DNA of 64,000 nt from Taxillus chinensis (GCA_023512835.1 CM042088.1:38482164-38546163), one strand, 5' to 3'. Positions 21,704 through 34,103 are shown, numbered from the stretch's first letter. Notes: generated by a model not told the origin, from the sequence alone. Numbers and translations are program-made.

Positions 21704-23361
21704 TGATAACTGCGTAATTTGTCATTAAATTTGCATTTAATTTATGGGCTTTAATTGAATATTTTATTGAATTAATGCATTTTTATAATAGTTTTCCCCA
21801 ATTTTAATTATTTACTTGTTTTATAGATTTAATATTAATTTTGGTGGTTTTTAATGTTTAATTGATTATTCTAATTTTAATATTAATTCTCTGGGCTTAA
21901 CCGACTATTTTAATTTTAATCTTTCTCTCTCTCTCTATATATTTTGGTTTGTATTTCACTTTTATTATTATTATTATTATTTTGCATTGTTACGTAGGGT
22001 AGGTTGGAATTTTAAAGCAATTGAAATCAAGGCATGGGTCATTACACACGTGGAGAGAGAGCAAATTGGAAACATTATGTGTGGGCCCATGAAGAAGTCA
22101 AAGAAGAATGCATGAATGATGTGTACGTGAGTTATGGTAAAAAGAAGAAAGAAGTAATTGTGTGGTGGTGGCGTGAACGCAAAGCAAGAAAAGAAAAAGG
22201 AAGGTAAAAATGATGGCAATTTTATGAGATTTAATGCCTGGCGTGAAGAAGACCCATGCATCGTGTATATATATTTGCAATTCGACGTGGTGTGGCCTAC
22301 GCCAGGCGTTGCCTAGCGCCTCCATCATCTCACCATCTTTCACGTGATCTCCAGCTCCATACACCCGTCACCATCACGCCCAAGGCAATTTCTTCTTCTC
22401 GCGCGCGTAAGCCTTCATCCAACGTCTAGTCGACTCCACGCCACCTCATCTCGTTCCATCATCATCCCACCGGCGCTCGTTCCATCCCGTGCGCCGCCAG
22501 CTCACCACTTCATCGCGCAACGATCCCGCCATTACGCGTGACGTCCACACCAATTCCAGGGCAGCCGATTGCCGATAGCCAAAAATAGGAAAGAAGATAG
22601 CGCAGCGAATATTGGAGATTCAGATCGAGTTCAAGATCAAGTGTTTAATTGTTTGCAGCCTATTTATTTTAATTCTGTTCTAATTCTGCTGTTTTAATTT
22701 TCCAAACAGATTTGTGATTTTTGCAACCCATGGAGGGGTAAGTATTTTGTAATCGGTTTAGCGTAGCACTTTGGATGCTTGTTTTGAATCCATGTTTTAA
22801 TATTTAATTTGGTATTTTATGTGCTATGATTTAATTCTCTATCTCTTTGATTTGTTGATTTAATATCTCGGTTGAGTGTTAATTTAGCAATTCATTGTGC
22901 GTTATTATTCTATTTGAGTGGGAAGATTTGTTTCGTAGGGAACGGGCAGTCTTTCGAGAATTAATTCATAATTATTCTGGTTGGAATAAATTCATAATTT
23001 GATTGTATTCATGGTGTCTTGATGCATTTGAATTATGGGGCCATAATTTATCTAATTAATCTTTTGGGATAGTGATAAACAGCATTCAGGTGTGAAGTTA
23101 AACCGGTTACATCTTTAATTAATTGATTTTCTCAGTTATTACTTTTCTTAGTTAAAAATCTTGCTTTAATTAGTTTTCATTCAATCAAAAATCCCCCAAT
23201 TTTCCATTTATTCTTTTTCATTAGTTTTTGTTTAACAAGTAATTAAATAAGTTGAATTGAATTTTATAAGTCCTCCAGGTAGAGAACGATCTAGGTTAAG
23301 CCACTAGCTATACTTAGTTTAAATTTTATTTGGAGTGCGTGTGCGACAAACGCCCTTTTCG
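21704..23361 (+). repeat. 3' LTR of the Athila/Tat-type element
   Basis: It starts TGATAACTGCG directly after the polypurine tract and ends CGCCCTTTTCG before the duplication GTGAG. The terminal base is G where the 5' LTR has A, so the canonical CA end is mutated. Otherwise it matches 12903-14562 closely. Confidence 0.9.
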
Positions 23362-24189
23362 GTGAGCGACAAGCTCACTAGGTGACCCCAACACTTCACA
23401 TCATGCAACACATATAAGTCTATACTATATGCTCAGTGTACTCGTGCACCGTGTAGTGTGCACAATCATCAGGACTCAGCCTGCAAACAAACATCAGGAC
23501 AACTTGTCCACGATCCTCCATGGGATCCCAGCTTAGGGCACTCAGCCCTAGCTCCACGAGCTCAACGGCTCAACTCAGGCCTTAGCCTGTCCATAGCGCG
23601 ATATGCCCGGCCACAGTCGCCACACAGGCCTACCATCGGTGCATATGCCTGCCACATCAACCACATAGCACCATCGGTGCATCACGGTGAGAACCCAAAT
23701 AAGTCACGGAGTCCATGCCCCAATACCTCACACTAACATACTAACATTAGTATGACATGTCATTCTCAACATTTACTTTGGAACTGTAGCCAGTCTTCAC
23801 AAGTAAATCCTCAATCCTTGATTTATGAAGGAAGTACCCATAGCAGCTATTTTCTTGAAATCAAAAGTCTCGGCATTGGGTTCCCATATCATAAATAAGA
23901 TAATCTGATTTTTGGGGATTTTTCCCGAGATGTCTAACCCACTTTCCAAAAATTCACCACTACGAACTTTTGGGTTTTTCCGATTTTGAAAGAGTGGGAA
24001 TTAATTTTTCTAGTATTTTTCTTTGAATCCAAATGGGGGGTATTTCGTTATTTACATTGTAACTTAAGTATACAATGTAAATGTCCAGTGCAATGCAGTT
24101 GCACTGCAGAGGCATAATGGTTTACAATGTGTAGAGGCATAATGGTTTACAATGTAAATGTCCAGTGCAATGCAGTTGCACTGCTGCGG

Positions 24190-24395
24190 ATCACTGCTGC
24201 TGATCCGGACCAACTCCTCCGGACTAACTCCTCCGGACTACTGATCCGGACCAACTCCTCTGGACTACTGATCCGGACTAACTCCTTCGGACTACTGATC
24301 CGGACTAACTCCTTCGGACTACTGATCCGGACTAACTCCTTCGGACTACTGATCCGGACTAACTCCTTCGGACTACTGATCCGGACTAACTAAGT
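24190..24395. repeat. 27-bp minisatellite inside solo LTR 1
   Basis: About seven tandem copies of a 27-base unit (CTGATCCGGACTAACTCCTT plus CGGACTA). The first units carry CTCCTCCGG variants and the later ones are identical. The related LTR at 40483-42652 has only one to two units (about 41385-41430), so the array expanded after the copies separated. The repeated frame (LIRTNSFGL) is not a gene. Confidence 0.9.
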
Positions 24396-25311
24396 TGCTG
24401 ACTCCATAGCTGCGACTCCATAGCTGCGACTACGAAGCTGCTTGACTCCTGGCTATCGACTACGAAGGCTGCGACTCCCTGTTCTTGGCCTGGTCCGGTG
24501 ACCCTAACACTCGCCCAGGGTACTGTTCATCGTCGTTTTTTGCCTGTTCTTCGTCTGGAAGCAACCCAGTGACCCCCAGACGCTCATAAACACATGTTTT
24601 ACGCAATAAATTGCAATATTTACCTCAAAGCGCGTCCTAAACGCCTCTAATTCGCACGATAACAGCAGAAATACACACAAATCATATATTCATCTAGATC
24701 TAAATCTAGACCTCCATGGTTGACTTCTCAACCCTCATAGAATACACACTCATACAACCAAAGATTACATATTCAAAGATAGGATCAAGATAAGACTGTT
24801 AAGGACACCTACCGGAAAATTATTTGCGATCCACAAGCTCCAATCGCCCCAAAATCGCCAAGAAAGCTCTTCACGCTCTTCACCTTCTCTCTCTCTCTCT
24901 CTCTTGCTTAAACACGCATGCACCAATAATTGGCAATTAAAGAGATAAGGTAGTTCTTAATTATATATATACTGTTGCCAATAATTGGCCTCCCAGCAAT
25001 AATTGACCCGAACGCAATAATTGACCTCCCGAGGTCACAAACTCCAAATTGAGTCAAATTACTGTCAAAACGCTCGAAATGACGAGCACAACACTGTTCA
25101 GATATTATCACAATCAAATGACTGCTCAAACACAAAGTCAACCAATAAACCCCGAAAAGTCAACAATCAGGTCAAACGGGGCCCCGACTCGAAATCGGGC
25201 CCAAGTACAGTCAAAATGCTCACATCGACGGCTACACTACTGTCCAGATAGTTACATTCCCATAGAATGACTATCTCTCAAAACTACCCAAATACGAGTC
25301 TTTACAATACA

Positions 25312-25616
25312 TATCATATGTTAAATCAGTGCAATAGCCACAAACTCATATCTGGAAAGTTAAACATAGAAAATCCATTACATTAGAGAGGGTTGGTCAG
25401 CTCAACTGCAACCCCAGCAGCTACTTTCTGCCAAAACCTGAAAAAACATGACAAGAATGTAAGGTGAGCGTAAAACGGTCACCTAAACGATAACCAATAC
25501 ACTAAAACACCACCTAAATGAGATGAACCTCTGAATATAGCCTTTCCAAATCTCCGGGTGACTGTAGGACGTCGTCAATACATACCTGGCTCCAAGCAAC
25601 TTCAATCCCATCAACA
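25312..25616 (-). mobile_element. Old gypsy LTR fragment, right part
   Basis: This is the continuation of the 12304 fragment after solo LTR 1. It contains the CTGCCAAAACCTGAAAA...GGTGAGCG block also seen in the LTR at 60444-62785 (CCTGCAAAAG...GGTGAGC). The far end near 25616 is unclear and no matching target duplication is seen, so it may be truncated. Confidence 0.45.
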
Positions 25617-26140
25617 ATATATTAAACACAATTACAATATTTAACTGTAATTAAATAAAAGTATAATCTAAATTATCAAACACATATCCAATAGTTCAAA
25701 TTAATTGAATATTTTGGGTAACACATATTTCAAAATTTGTTCCAATATAATATGAAGAGGCGTGAATTGACAAGCATTAAAAAAACAAAAAAATTTATCT
25801 TCTTTTAAAGATTGTTATATGTCACAGGATCATAAATTTTATATATAGGCCGTGAAGGTTGTTTCCAACTTTTTAACTCAAGTAAAAAGATTGTTTCATA
25901 CGCAGAGGCTGTCATTTCATAGGTGCATACAAGGAACAAAAAGAAAAATGAACGAGCAAGAAATAATAATCTTTTGATTCATAATTACGGAAAGAGTAAT
26001 AATGTTAAATTGTTGAAATGAAAGCTTTTATGGCACATGTGGCCTATTTAGTATGAATTTTATTTTTTATACTATATTAGAGTTCATATTAAATTATAAT
26101 TTAAAAATAATTTCTATTTGAAATAAAATATAACAAAAGA
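25617..26140. repeat. Tandem-duplicated segment, copy A
   Basis: Shared with 26215-26740 in order: AAGTATAATCTAAATT, TTTGTTCCAATATAATATG, ATGTCACAGGATCATAAATT, GAGGCTGTCATTT, GAAAGAGTAA and the AATTTAAAAATAATTTCTA block. Copies differ by scattered substitutions and indels. It is non-coding and probably a transposon relic duplicated in tandem. Confidence 0.75.
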
Positions 26141-26214
26141 AAAGGCTTACATTTGATTTTAGGTTTTTCCACCCAATTCATATTCCCTACTATTAAATTT
26201 ATTTTTAATGATCC

Positions 26215-26740
26215 ATATTAGACACTATTTAACTATAATTATATAAAAGTATAATCTAAATTTTTTAAAATATATCTAATATTTCAAATTAACTGAATTA
26301 TTTGGGTATCACATATCTCGAGATTTGTTCCAATATAATATGTAAAGGCGTAAAAAATAGAATTTTTTTAAAGATTGTTCTATGTCACAGGATCATAAAT
26401 TTTATATATATGTTGCGAAGACTGTTTCTAACTTTCCATCTTAAGTAAAAAAATTTATTTCATATGTGGAGGCTGTCATTTTATAAGTGCATGCAAGGAA
26501 TAGAAAGAAAAATGAACAAGTAAGAAATAATAATCATTTGCTTCATAATTATGGAAAGAGTAACAATATCAAATTGTTGAAATAAGAGCTTTCATTAATC
26601 TTGTAACTATATATAGTTTGTTACAGGACACATGTGACCTGTTTTATATGAGTTTTGATTTTATACTCTGTTCGAGTTTATATTGAATCGTAATTTGAAA
26701 ATAATTTCTGATTGGTAGGAAATAGAATGTTTTTTAAAAT
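26215..26740. repeat. Tandem-duplicated segment, copy B
   Basis: The partner of 25617-26140 in the same orientation, separated from it by about 75 bases. It continues into a dispersed repeat (to about 27170) also found at 8555-8930. Confidence 0.75.
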
Positions 26741-27605
26741 GAGTTTATATATTTTAAAATTGAGTAAAAAAATTAAATTTTTTTGGTGAACACAAATAAT
26801 TAAATAAAAAAAAGTAAAAAATAAAAAAATTATTTGATGAAAAAAAACGGAGGTTATTTGTATTCCTCGGAACCCTCCCCCTACAGCTACATTCAATATT
26901 TCTTGGCCCACTATTGGCCAAACCACTTGGGCACTCGGTCCAATGTGAGTAGAATCGCTTAGCCATGCTTCATAATTTGAAAAACGAGCACTGTGGAAAT
27001 ACATGCCACTAATCTAAATAAATATGATGGAGAGTTAACTGAAAGAATTAAATTTAAATTTAAAAATAAAAAATAGTTACGAATATCTTTTAAAAATAGC
27101 TATTGAGCCCATCTATTTTGAAAACTAAATTATGAAATTAAATAGTTTTAAATTCTTCAGAGCTAACAATTTTTAAAAACAATCACCAAAGTTATATGTA
27201 CAAAATATCGCCATGAAGTCTATCTTCTCGACACTTGTCAATATATATGACACTTGTTAATAGAAATAATAATAATAATAAATAATATTTAAACGAAAAA
27301 AAGAAAAAAAGGCAATACAAGGTAAACCCATGAACCCTATCCAATTCAACGTCGTTAAAGCATTAGACAATGATTAGGAGGCACTTAAATAAACCATATA
27401 TAATAAGTAATGATGAAATCAAATAACATTATCAACATTTGTTTTTTCTCACCAACAACACAAAACAACTTGAAAACATGACATTTGAACGTATGCAAGG
27501 AAACCTTAAACCCAATTCAGCTCCAATCGGTAGAAATCAAGCAATGGAACAACTCGTTGTTGATCAACCTCGGACTATATCTTGCTCTTTGTCCATGTTC
27601 CCAAA

Positions 27606-28236
27606 GATGAATCTAGAGGAGACCGGACGGGGACATGGTCCCCCTTAGTTTTTTGGTTCCTTCAAATTCAATTTTATTTTGTTGTGTAAGAGTTTTTTTC
27701 GTCCCTTTTTAAAAATGAACGCTGGTTTATGTTGATTTGTAAGAGTTTTTTTGGAATAATTATTTTTTACCTTTTTTTAGTCTTGAAGTAATTATAATGA
27801 TTTCCTCAAGCCCTTTTTAAATCTTTTTTTGTCTAGTATTGCTTCATATGGTAAAAAAAAAAGTAGTTTAAATTTATTTATTTCTTAAATAATGACATTT
27901 TTGTTAGCTTGGCCAAAAAAATTCCTCGACTTTTCGATTTATGTTCTTAGTTTTTCAATATTTAGATTTAATTAATAATATGACTTATCGTTTCAAAAAG
28001 TCTGTGATGAAAATGATGTTAATTACAATGGTGATAAAAAATATGTGACTTTAAAAAATAATATAAGATTTGGTTGTAAGTTGATTTGGTGAACTTTTTA
28101 TGATTTCATATTTTTACTTTAAGTTAAATAATGCTAATCGTAATTTGAGATAATAATATTTAAATATAAATTATACTAATCCTAACAATTTGTATTTTGA
28201 CATCCCCCTCCCTCCGAACTTCCTGAATCCATCTCT
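27606..28236. mobile_element. Probable non-autonomous TIR element, about 630 bp
   Basis: The left end AGATGAATCTAGAGGAGACC and right end GGAAGTTC inverse (CTTCCTGAATCCATCT) form imperfect inverted repeats. The ends contain GC-rich blocks (GACATGGTCCCCC; CATCCCCCTCCCTCC) around an AT-rich core. It has no coding capacity. The flanks 27171-27605 contain (AAT)n at 27270-27290 and nothing else. Confidence 0.45.
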
Positions 28237-28689
28237 GCATGTTCTTCAAAACACACACACATCATGAAATTTACAATAATTGATTTGTTTTCATCATAGC
28301 TTCTACTTTAGTAAAAAACAAAACTATACTAATATTTTAGTACTCTATTAACATTTGTTTCAAAAATTAATTATTAAATCAAATATTCATGTAGTGTATG
28401 CTTATAAAATTTTATTATAATATAATGATTAATTTTTACGTAAATTTAATTTAAAAAATTAATAAATAAATATATAAACTATAAAATTTTATTTATTTAT
28501 CTTTTAATTTTTTTCAATTAAATTTACCTAAAAATTAATTATTAGGTCACATTTTATATAAACTATAAATATTATAAACATAACATACTATATGAATATT
28601 CATTTTAACAGTAAATGTTTTAAAAAATGTTAGCGACTACAGAAATAACAAAAATCACCATAATACTAAATTTTGCTATATCAGCAGCA

Positions 28690-28895
28690 AATCCCAAATT
28701 GTCATTTTATAGGTACATGCAAGGAGTGGAAAGAAAAATAAACAAACAAGTATCAAAGATGGAAATAATAATCCTTCGCTGCATAATTATGGAAAGAGTA
28801 ACAATCTCAAATTGTTGAAATGACAGCTTCCTGTAATCCTGTAACTATATGTAGTATGTTAGTACACATGCAGTCCAGCTTCTCAGCACTTGTCA
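28690..28895. repeat. Third, partial copy of the 25.6-26.7 kb repeat
   Basis: Blocks TTGTCATTTTATAGGTACAT, TAATTATGGAAAGAGTAACA and TCAAATTGTTGAAATGA match copy B. They are followed by CACTTGTCAATATATATGAC, which also occurs at about 27231-27250. Confidence 0.7.
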
Positions 28896-29090
28896 ATATA
28901 TATGACAGTTTCCATAAAAGGGATTGCAGGCTTGTAGTCTGTACACCTTCCAGAGTCTCCAAGCACCGGATTTTATTTCCTTGGGTCAATGGATAAAAGT
29001 CGTGCCGCTTTGTCAAGTCACCCTGAAGGACACATACTAAAATCAATCTGTAGTGATGGCCAATACAGCTCTAGTTCCTAACTTCCAGCA

Positions 29091-30711
29091 TCAGTGGGAC
29101 TTGGATTCCTTATCCAACGCATCAAAAACACCCTGTAGTGTTGCCGCCTCTAGAATCACAACCTTGTCTCTGGATTTGGCGCCTGAAGCTATAGAAATCT
29201 GCCTTCTTTTCACCCCAACAACCTGCTCATGTGCAAAAACATTGTGTTAACTGAACTACGCCGAGTCATAGTAGACAATTAATAAATACTTACACCCTCA
29301 TCTATCACTCTTGGGTCACGTGATCCCTCTACTCAGATGCTCCCCATCTATGGAATGAATGAATCACCCTTAAGCACCACACAACAATGTTTCAACTTCA
29401 AGTATTGAAACAAATGTTTATTTGTAATCATTACACTGAACTTTTGAGTATTTTAATAAAAATCAAAATAATAAATTAAAGATTTCAAAGTTCACTATCA
29501 CTCGGGCCCTCACGGGGCAGCATGGTGGTCATCCCCTTTTGATCCCATGCACCTGTTAGGAGGGGATGAGTGGGGTGGGAATATATGTAATATAAAAATT
29601 AAATAAAAAGAAAGGTTCACTATCACATCAACAAAGAAAACTGAAAAAAAAAAAAAAACCCTTGCTCGCACACACAAAATTACCTTTGTACATCTCAAAA
29701 TAGGGTTGTCTTCCAAATAAGTTTCAATATAATTTTAATAGTCTACTACACCCCTCATTACAATGCGTAAACACAATATATAAGCTTCGCTGAAAAGCCC
29801 TAGCACCTCGATGCCCACCTAATAATGGGCAAGGCCAAACAATTACACACACATATACACATATAAAGGGTCCCTATCAAATTACCATAGGCCCGGAAAG
29901 GCTTCAGGAGTGCTGCTTTAGAGCAAATCCCCTGCCTGTTGTTTGGGCAGGAAACCCTGTCATTCCAAACTAAAGGCCACGTGTTAAAAGAGCCAACCCC
30001 AACAATAAGGATGATATGTTGCAGCAAATGAAAGCAGCCGACCCAAAACCAATTGGTTATGGAAAACCCACTGGTTTGCGATTATACTCTCTAATCTTAA
30101 CAAATGCTAGTTAAGAATGGTTTAAATACAACTGCCTCAGTTTTCTTGATATTTTTTTTTAAAAAGGGGGTGAAGGCCGCAATGGTTCCAATGATAACAT
30201 TATAACTTGTATATGTAGTAAAATCCTTGACTGCTACTACATGTTGATAACTAAATTTGAGTTGCAGTATACCAAGCAAAATAATCTAAATCATCAGATT
30301 TCTATAGTAGGATAATAAAACTTACGTATTCTTCTATTGTACGGTATTTTAGTCTCTCTGATGGTATATCAATTTCACAGCCCAAATCAATTTTTGAGTT
30401 GTGTATTCTTATCTAGCAAAATGGAGCATAAATGATAAAAGAAGCCATTGACACGGTAATAACTTTTTCAAAATTTTTGTGACACACTGCAATCCTAAAA
30501 TAAACAGTCTTTTAGGTGAGCCTGTACATTGCATTCACAGAAAGCAAAAGTAGGCCCCACAATAACACACCTCAAAACATTTCATTAGCAGAGAAGCCAG
30601 GCACAACAATAATTTGTTTTCATTCATAGTATTCTAGATTACCATGTTTCCCTCCAACTCCAATAGGAGCTTGACTTCTTTTAAAAATGCCAGCTCAGCT
30701 GTGCTGACCAT
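29091..30711 (-). CDS. Candidate small multi-exon gene, unidentified
   Basis: Three minus-strand blocks look coding and share phase 0. Exon a (30711-30643) starts [20 protein letters not shown] and ends at a GT donor. Exon b (30412-30326), between an AG acceptor and a GTAAG donor, reads [17 protein letters not shown] then [12 protein letters not shown]. The last exon (29222-29091), after a GCAG acceptor, reads [16 protein letters not shown] and ends [12 protein letters not shown] before TGA. A further block at 29684-29732 ([16 protein letters not shown]) joins the last exon in phase, but an in-frame stop and lack of an AG upstream leave its acceptor unexplained. 29738-30085 looks like an inserted repeat. 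I do not recognise the family. It may be a living small gene or a gene damaged by insertion. Confidence 0.4.
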
Positions 30712-31401
30712 CTTAATCGAAAGTATTGCGCATAATCTTGTACCCGTTGGCTTGATAGTATATAGTTATATACCCACCTCCAGGGTAGGTCATTCATTAT
30801 CAATTGAAAGCATGCTCAACATGTACGGAGCTCAAGGCACAGCTAAGATGTCAACAAAGTAAACCAGCAAGTGATACCATACCGTCCTTTGAAACTGCAT
30901 AATGTGCTTTCAACTCCACAGCTTAATTAGGAACATTGGCATAAATACTTGGGTCATCAGATTATATTCTGAACATACGGAGGTGGGTCACATAAACCAA
31001 TTTTAGCCCATCTAGCGGACAGAATAATGAGAGTCCCACGCCATCCTATTAGCCCATTGCTTCAACAGCTAGCATTTCATGTCCTAAAAAGCTTCCATTA
31101 TCTCCAAGATTCACGACCGCATTAAAGAAGAACGGATTCACAAACTCCCAATACAAAATTATTACCAGAGAACAGGGAAAAAAACCAATATAATGCCTAC
31201 AGATATCAAACCAAACCAAGAAGCCTTAATCCGAATAATTGTTGGAGTTCATATAATCCCGACAGCTGAATAATGAATATACTAGAAAACATAATCACTC
31301 TATATGAAAAAAAAACACTTCAAATAATTGGTAATGGAGAATAAAAAGCGAGGCACAAGTGAGAAGCAAACAGACCGAGCTCAAGTACTCTACGATTAGA
31401 A

Positions 31402-31433
31402 TCGAACGAGCCCCGCAAATGCTAGTGGACAAT
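31402..31433 (+). repeat. 32-bp perfect direct repeat, copy 1
   Basis: TCGAACGAGCCCCGCAAATG followed by CTAGTGGACAAT is identical to 31809-31840. The stretch GATTAGAATCGAAC also lies just before or near both copies (31394 and about 31771). Confidence 0.95.
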
Positions 31434-31808
31434 AAGTAACCTACAACTTCACATTACTCCTACGACTCAAATCATACTTAAAATCCTACATGTCATGTGT
31501 ATGTTTGTACTAGCGAAGTATTCTAACTACTCACAAGTACCATCAACAAAATAACTAACACATTATTTATTATTTAACATAAACCGAGAATCCAAGAGGC
31601 TGCTTAGATGAGATGTGTGTGAGTGATGGTGGGCTGGCGTTTTTAATTTAGGTCGTTAATGAATATTGTCTGAAGTAATAAAATTTAATGATTTATTATC
31701 TATTTTATTATAATAATCATAGTGGACAATAATGTTTTTTTAATCCCTCAACTCAATCTTACCCACTGTCGATTAGAATCGAACTTCCACTGCATTGAGT
31801 CCGACCGT

Positions 31809-31840
31809 TCGAACGAGCCCCGCAAATGCTAGTGGACAAT
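31809..31840 (+). repeat. 32-bp perfect direct repeat, copy 2
   Basis: Identical to 31402-31433. Together they bracket about 375 bases, which might be a short inserted or duplicated segment. Confidence 0.95.
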
Positions 31841-32364
31841 TACTTATGTATCCTAGCTATACCAAGAATTAAAACACAGGGTAATAGAATTTAGGATCAA
31901 TATGTATCTTTATTAAATGTATTCACATTCAATTTATTTAAATTTAAATTAAAACATAGATAATATTTGGTTTAATCCAATTCACGTAGATTAAGATAAT
32001 AAAGAGTGGCAAACCATCAAAGAAGCCGCAGGAGCTGCTGAATTACAATTTACAAGTACATGGAGGGGTGGTGAAAGTGAAAGATAATGGCTCCTCACCC
32101 ACCCAGTGAACGCACACTAAACTGTAGAATTTGTCTGGACTCCTAATATATGTCATGCTAACGGGGAGAAGTACAATTATAATTACAGTCGTTTATTTTT
32201 ATCAAACGATTCATATCATAGTTTTAATTAATTATTTATTCATTATATATAGTGTACTTTTGGTGCAATATCGTTAGGTTAAATGAAATAATAATCTAGC
32301 CATTCAATTATGTTCGAAAGATTACAATTGCAGTTGTAATTATTGTACTTTTTTTCTTTAGAAC

Positions 32365-32415
<51 letters not shown>

Positions 32416-34093
32416 TGAGAATATGAGATTTTTAACTTAATTTTAATTTAGATAAATATACCTAAAAATTAAATTTTTATTTTTATAATAAATTCAAATA
32501 TATAACAAATGCAATGTCATAAAGTCAAAATTCTCCCTTTATTTTATTAATTTTTTATTTTCGTTTTTAAAATATAATAATTATTTTCAAGTATAAAAAA
32601 TATAAAACTAAAAATAATAAAATATTATTTTTATTTTTTAAAATTTAAAAAAAATTATATTATTTTTAATATTTTATCTTCAAGAATAATTATCACATTT
32701 AAAAAACAAAAACAAAAAATACTTCACCCAAATATACTGGTCTATCGTTTGCATTCCTCCCTATTTGTGTGTACTTAAATATTCTCATTGTATTATGGTG
32801 TGTATTTAAATATTTACGTTGTCAACACTGAATAAGCGCTTCGGTTGTAAAAATAAAATATTGATTTAATCATTACTTCCTGCCTTCCAGTCCACACGCT
32901 ATTATTAGCTGTCAAAAATTGAAATTCAAGTCTTTGTAGTCTATATTTGTCAATAAAAGAATGACCACACTGCTGCTTCGTACATACGTAAACAACTAAA
33001 CATATATAGATAGACATTAAGAAATCAAATGTTAGGTATGAAATATTGGGAAATTGAACAGCAATAATGATCAAGAATGCAATACGTAGAAAAAGATATG
33101 GCTGATGCCATTTGATTAATAGTCATAGAAACATAAGTTTGGTGGCCGCCTAAAAAACAGTAATTGATGAGTTAAGCCCAAGAGATAGCTCGACTCTTAT
33201 AGAACCAGTAAAGACTTGATCATTAACTTCAACACTTCATAAAATTAGTTGGATATAAACAACCCAATTACTCAAAAAAAAAACAGCGATTGAATTGTCG
33301 AACACACCATTAATTAAGTTTTGGAGGAAACAATATTTATAATGTTTACTATTACCAGACAACACATTTGCATTGATTTGACACACGTGAGGGTGAAGAG
33401 AAAGCAAAATAGAAGGGCAACAACAAAAGATTCCACCAGCGAACCCATGTTCACACGTACCAGCCAGCGACACTACCAGTCTACCATTCAATATTGCTTC
33501 GTCATCGATGGATGCCTGAGGATCAAAGATTCCATGTCTGTGACCCTTTTCACACTTGCCCTTACACCTACGTGGGTGCATGCTTGGAATTGACGATTCC
33601 TTTTCAATTAATTAGTCTGTCTCGCAATCTACGACTTTGCTATTTGCTAAGCGTATCAGCCACCTCCCAACAATGAATCGGCTCAGTTTTTTTTTTCTAT
33701 TTTAAATTCACATAATTATTTATTTAACTACGGGATATAAAATAAAATTATGAAACGGTCTCCAAATAATGGCCATTTTTAAAAATTATTCTCTAAACAT
33801 AAGTAAATAATTGACATGTATAGAATATCATGTCAGTATTATTGTTCAAATTAAAATAAGTAAAAGCTATGGGGGATTTATTTTAATTTTATATGAAATA
33901 AAAGACAGGAGAATAATAGTAAGCCAAGCCAAGCGGCTTGACTTGAGCCGTTCAAGCTGACAATTGCTGCGTCCTAAGCTAATCTGTTGGGTCAACAAAC
34001 TTCTCTCCCCTCCTTGGCAGGCCATTTCCTGGAAACATTTTGGCCCGAGCCCGACCGACGCAAACATAAACCCAAACTCAACCTTAACCCAAA

Positions 34094-34103
34094 TCATATA
34101 TAA
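34094..34103 (+). promoter_or_regulatory. TATA-like box of the MGNC protein gene
   Basis: TCATATATAA lies about 160 bases before the ATG at 34263, followed by an A-rich and purine-rich leader (GAAAGAGGGAGCGGGAGAGA). This is the only TATA-like site at a sensible distance. Confidence 0.4.

Larger units (their letters stand above)
12903..23361 (+). mobile_element. Full-length Ty3-gypsy retrotransposon, Athila/Tat-type
   Basis: This is a 10.5-kb element with two long terminal repeats (12903-14562 and 21704-23361), a tRNA-Asp-type primer site, gag-protease-RT-RNase H-integrase in gypsy order, and a GTGTGGGGGA polypurine tract. Target duplications GTGAG at 12898-12902 and 23362-23366 are exact. 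The absence of a chromodomain, the tRNA-Asp primer and the long untranslated spacer after integrase place it in the Athila/Tat branch, probably Athila. All coding parts carry frameshifts or stops, so it is not autonomous. It sits inside solo LTR 1. Confidence 0.9.
12511..25306 (-). mobile_element. Solo LTR 1 (Tekay-like gypsy), split by an inserted element
   Basis: The left end TGTCACGCCCCCAAATTCC at 12511 and right end GAGTCTTTACA at 25306 are the inverse of the ends of the solo LTR at 40483-42652. Exact target duplications ATACA flank it (12506-12510 and 25307-25311). No internal retrotransposon domains belong to it, so it is a solo LTR left by recombination between two LTRs. Removing the insertion at 12903-23366 leaves about 2.3 kb, matching its relatives. 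Minus orientation is inferred from TGTAAAG as the 5' end and GGGGCGTGACA as the 3' end of this family. Confidence 0.85.
30712..33960. other. Intergenic DNA with a direct repeat and AT microsatellite
   Basis: Apart from the 32-bp direct repeats at 31402 and 31809 and an (AT)n run at 32371-32410, I see no element or gene. Overlapping frames near 33237-33593 on both strands have no motif. Confidence 0.45.

Noticed and set aside
23458..23736. 92-codon frame
   Set aside because: It lies within the body of solo LTR 1, and the same sequence is inverted in solo LTR 2; it is LTR sequence rather than a gene.
24127..24393. 88-codon frame with repeated LIRTNSFGL
   Set aside because: It is the translation of a 27-bp minisatellite inside a solo LTR.
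33237..33593. Overlapping frames of 114 and 90 codons on opposite strands
   Set aside because: No motif, no compositional signal and no splice context favour either one.
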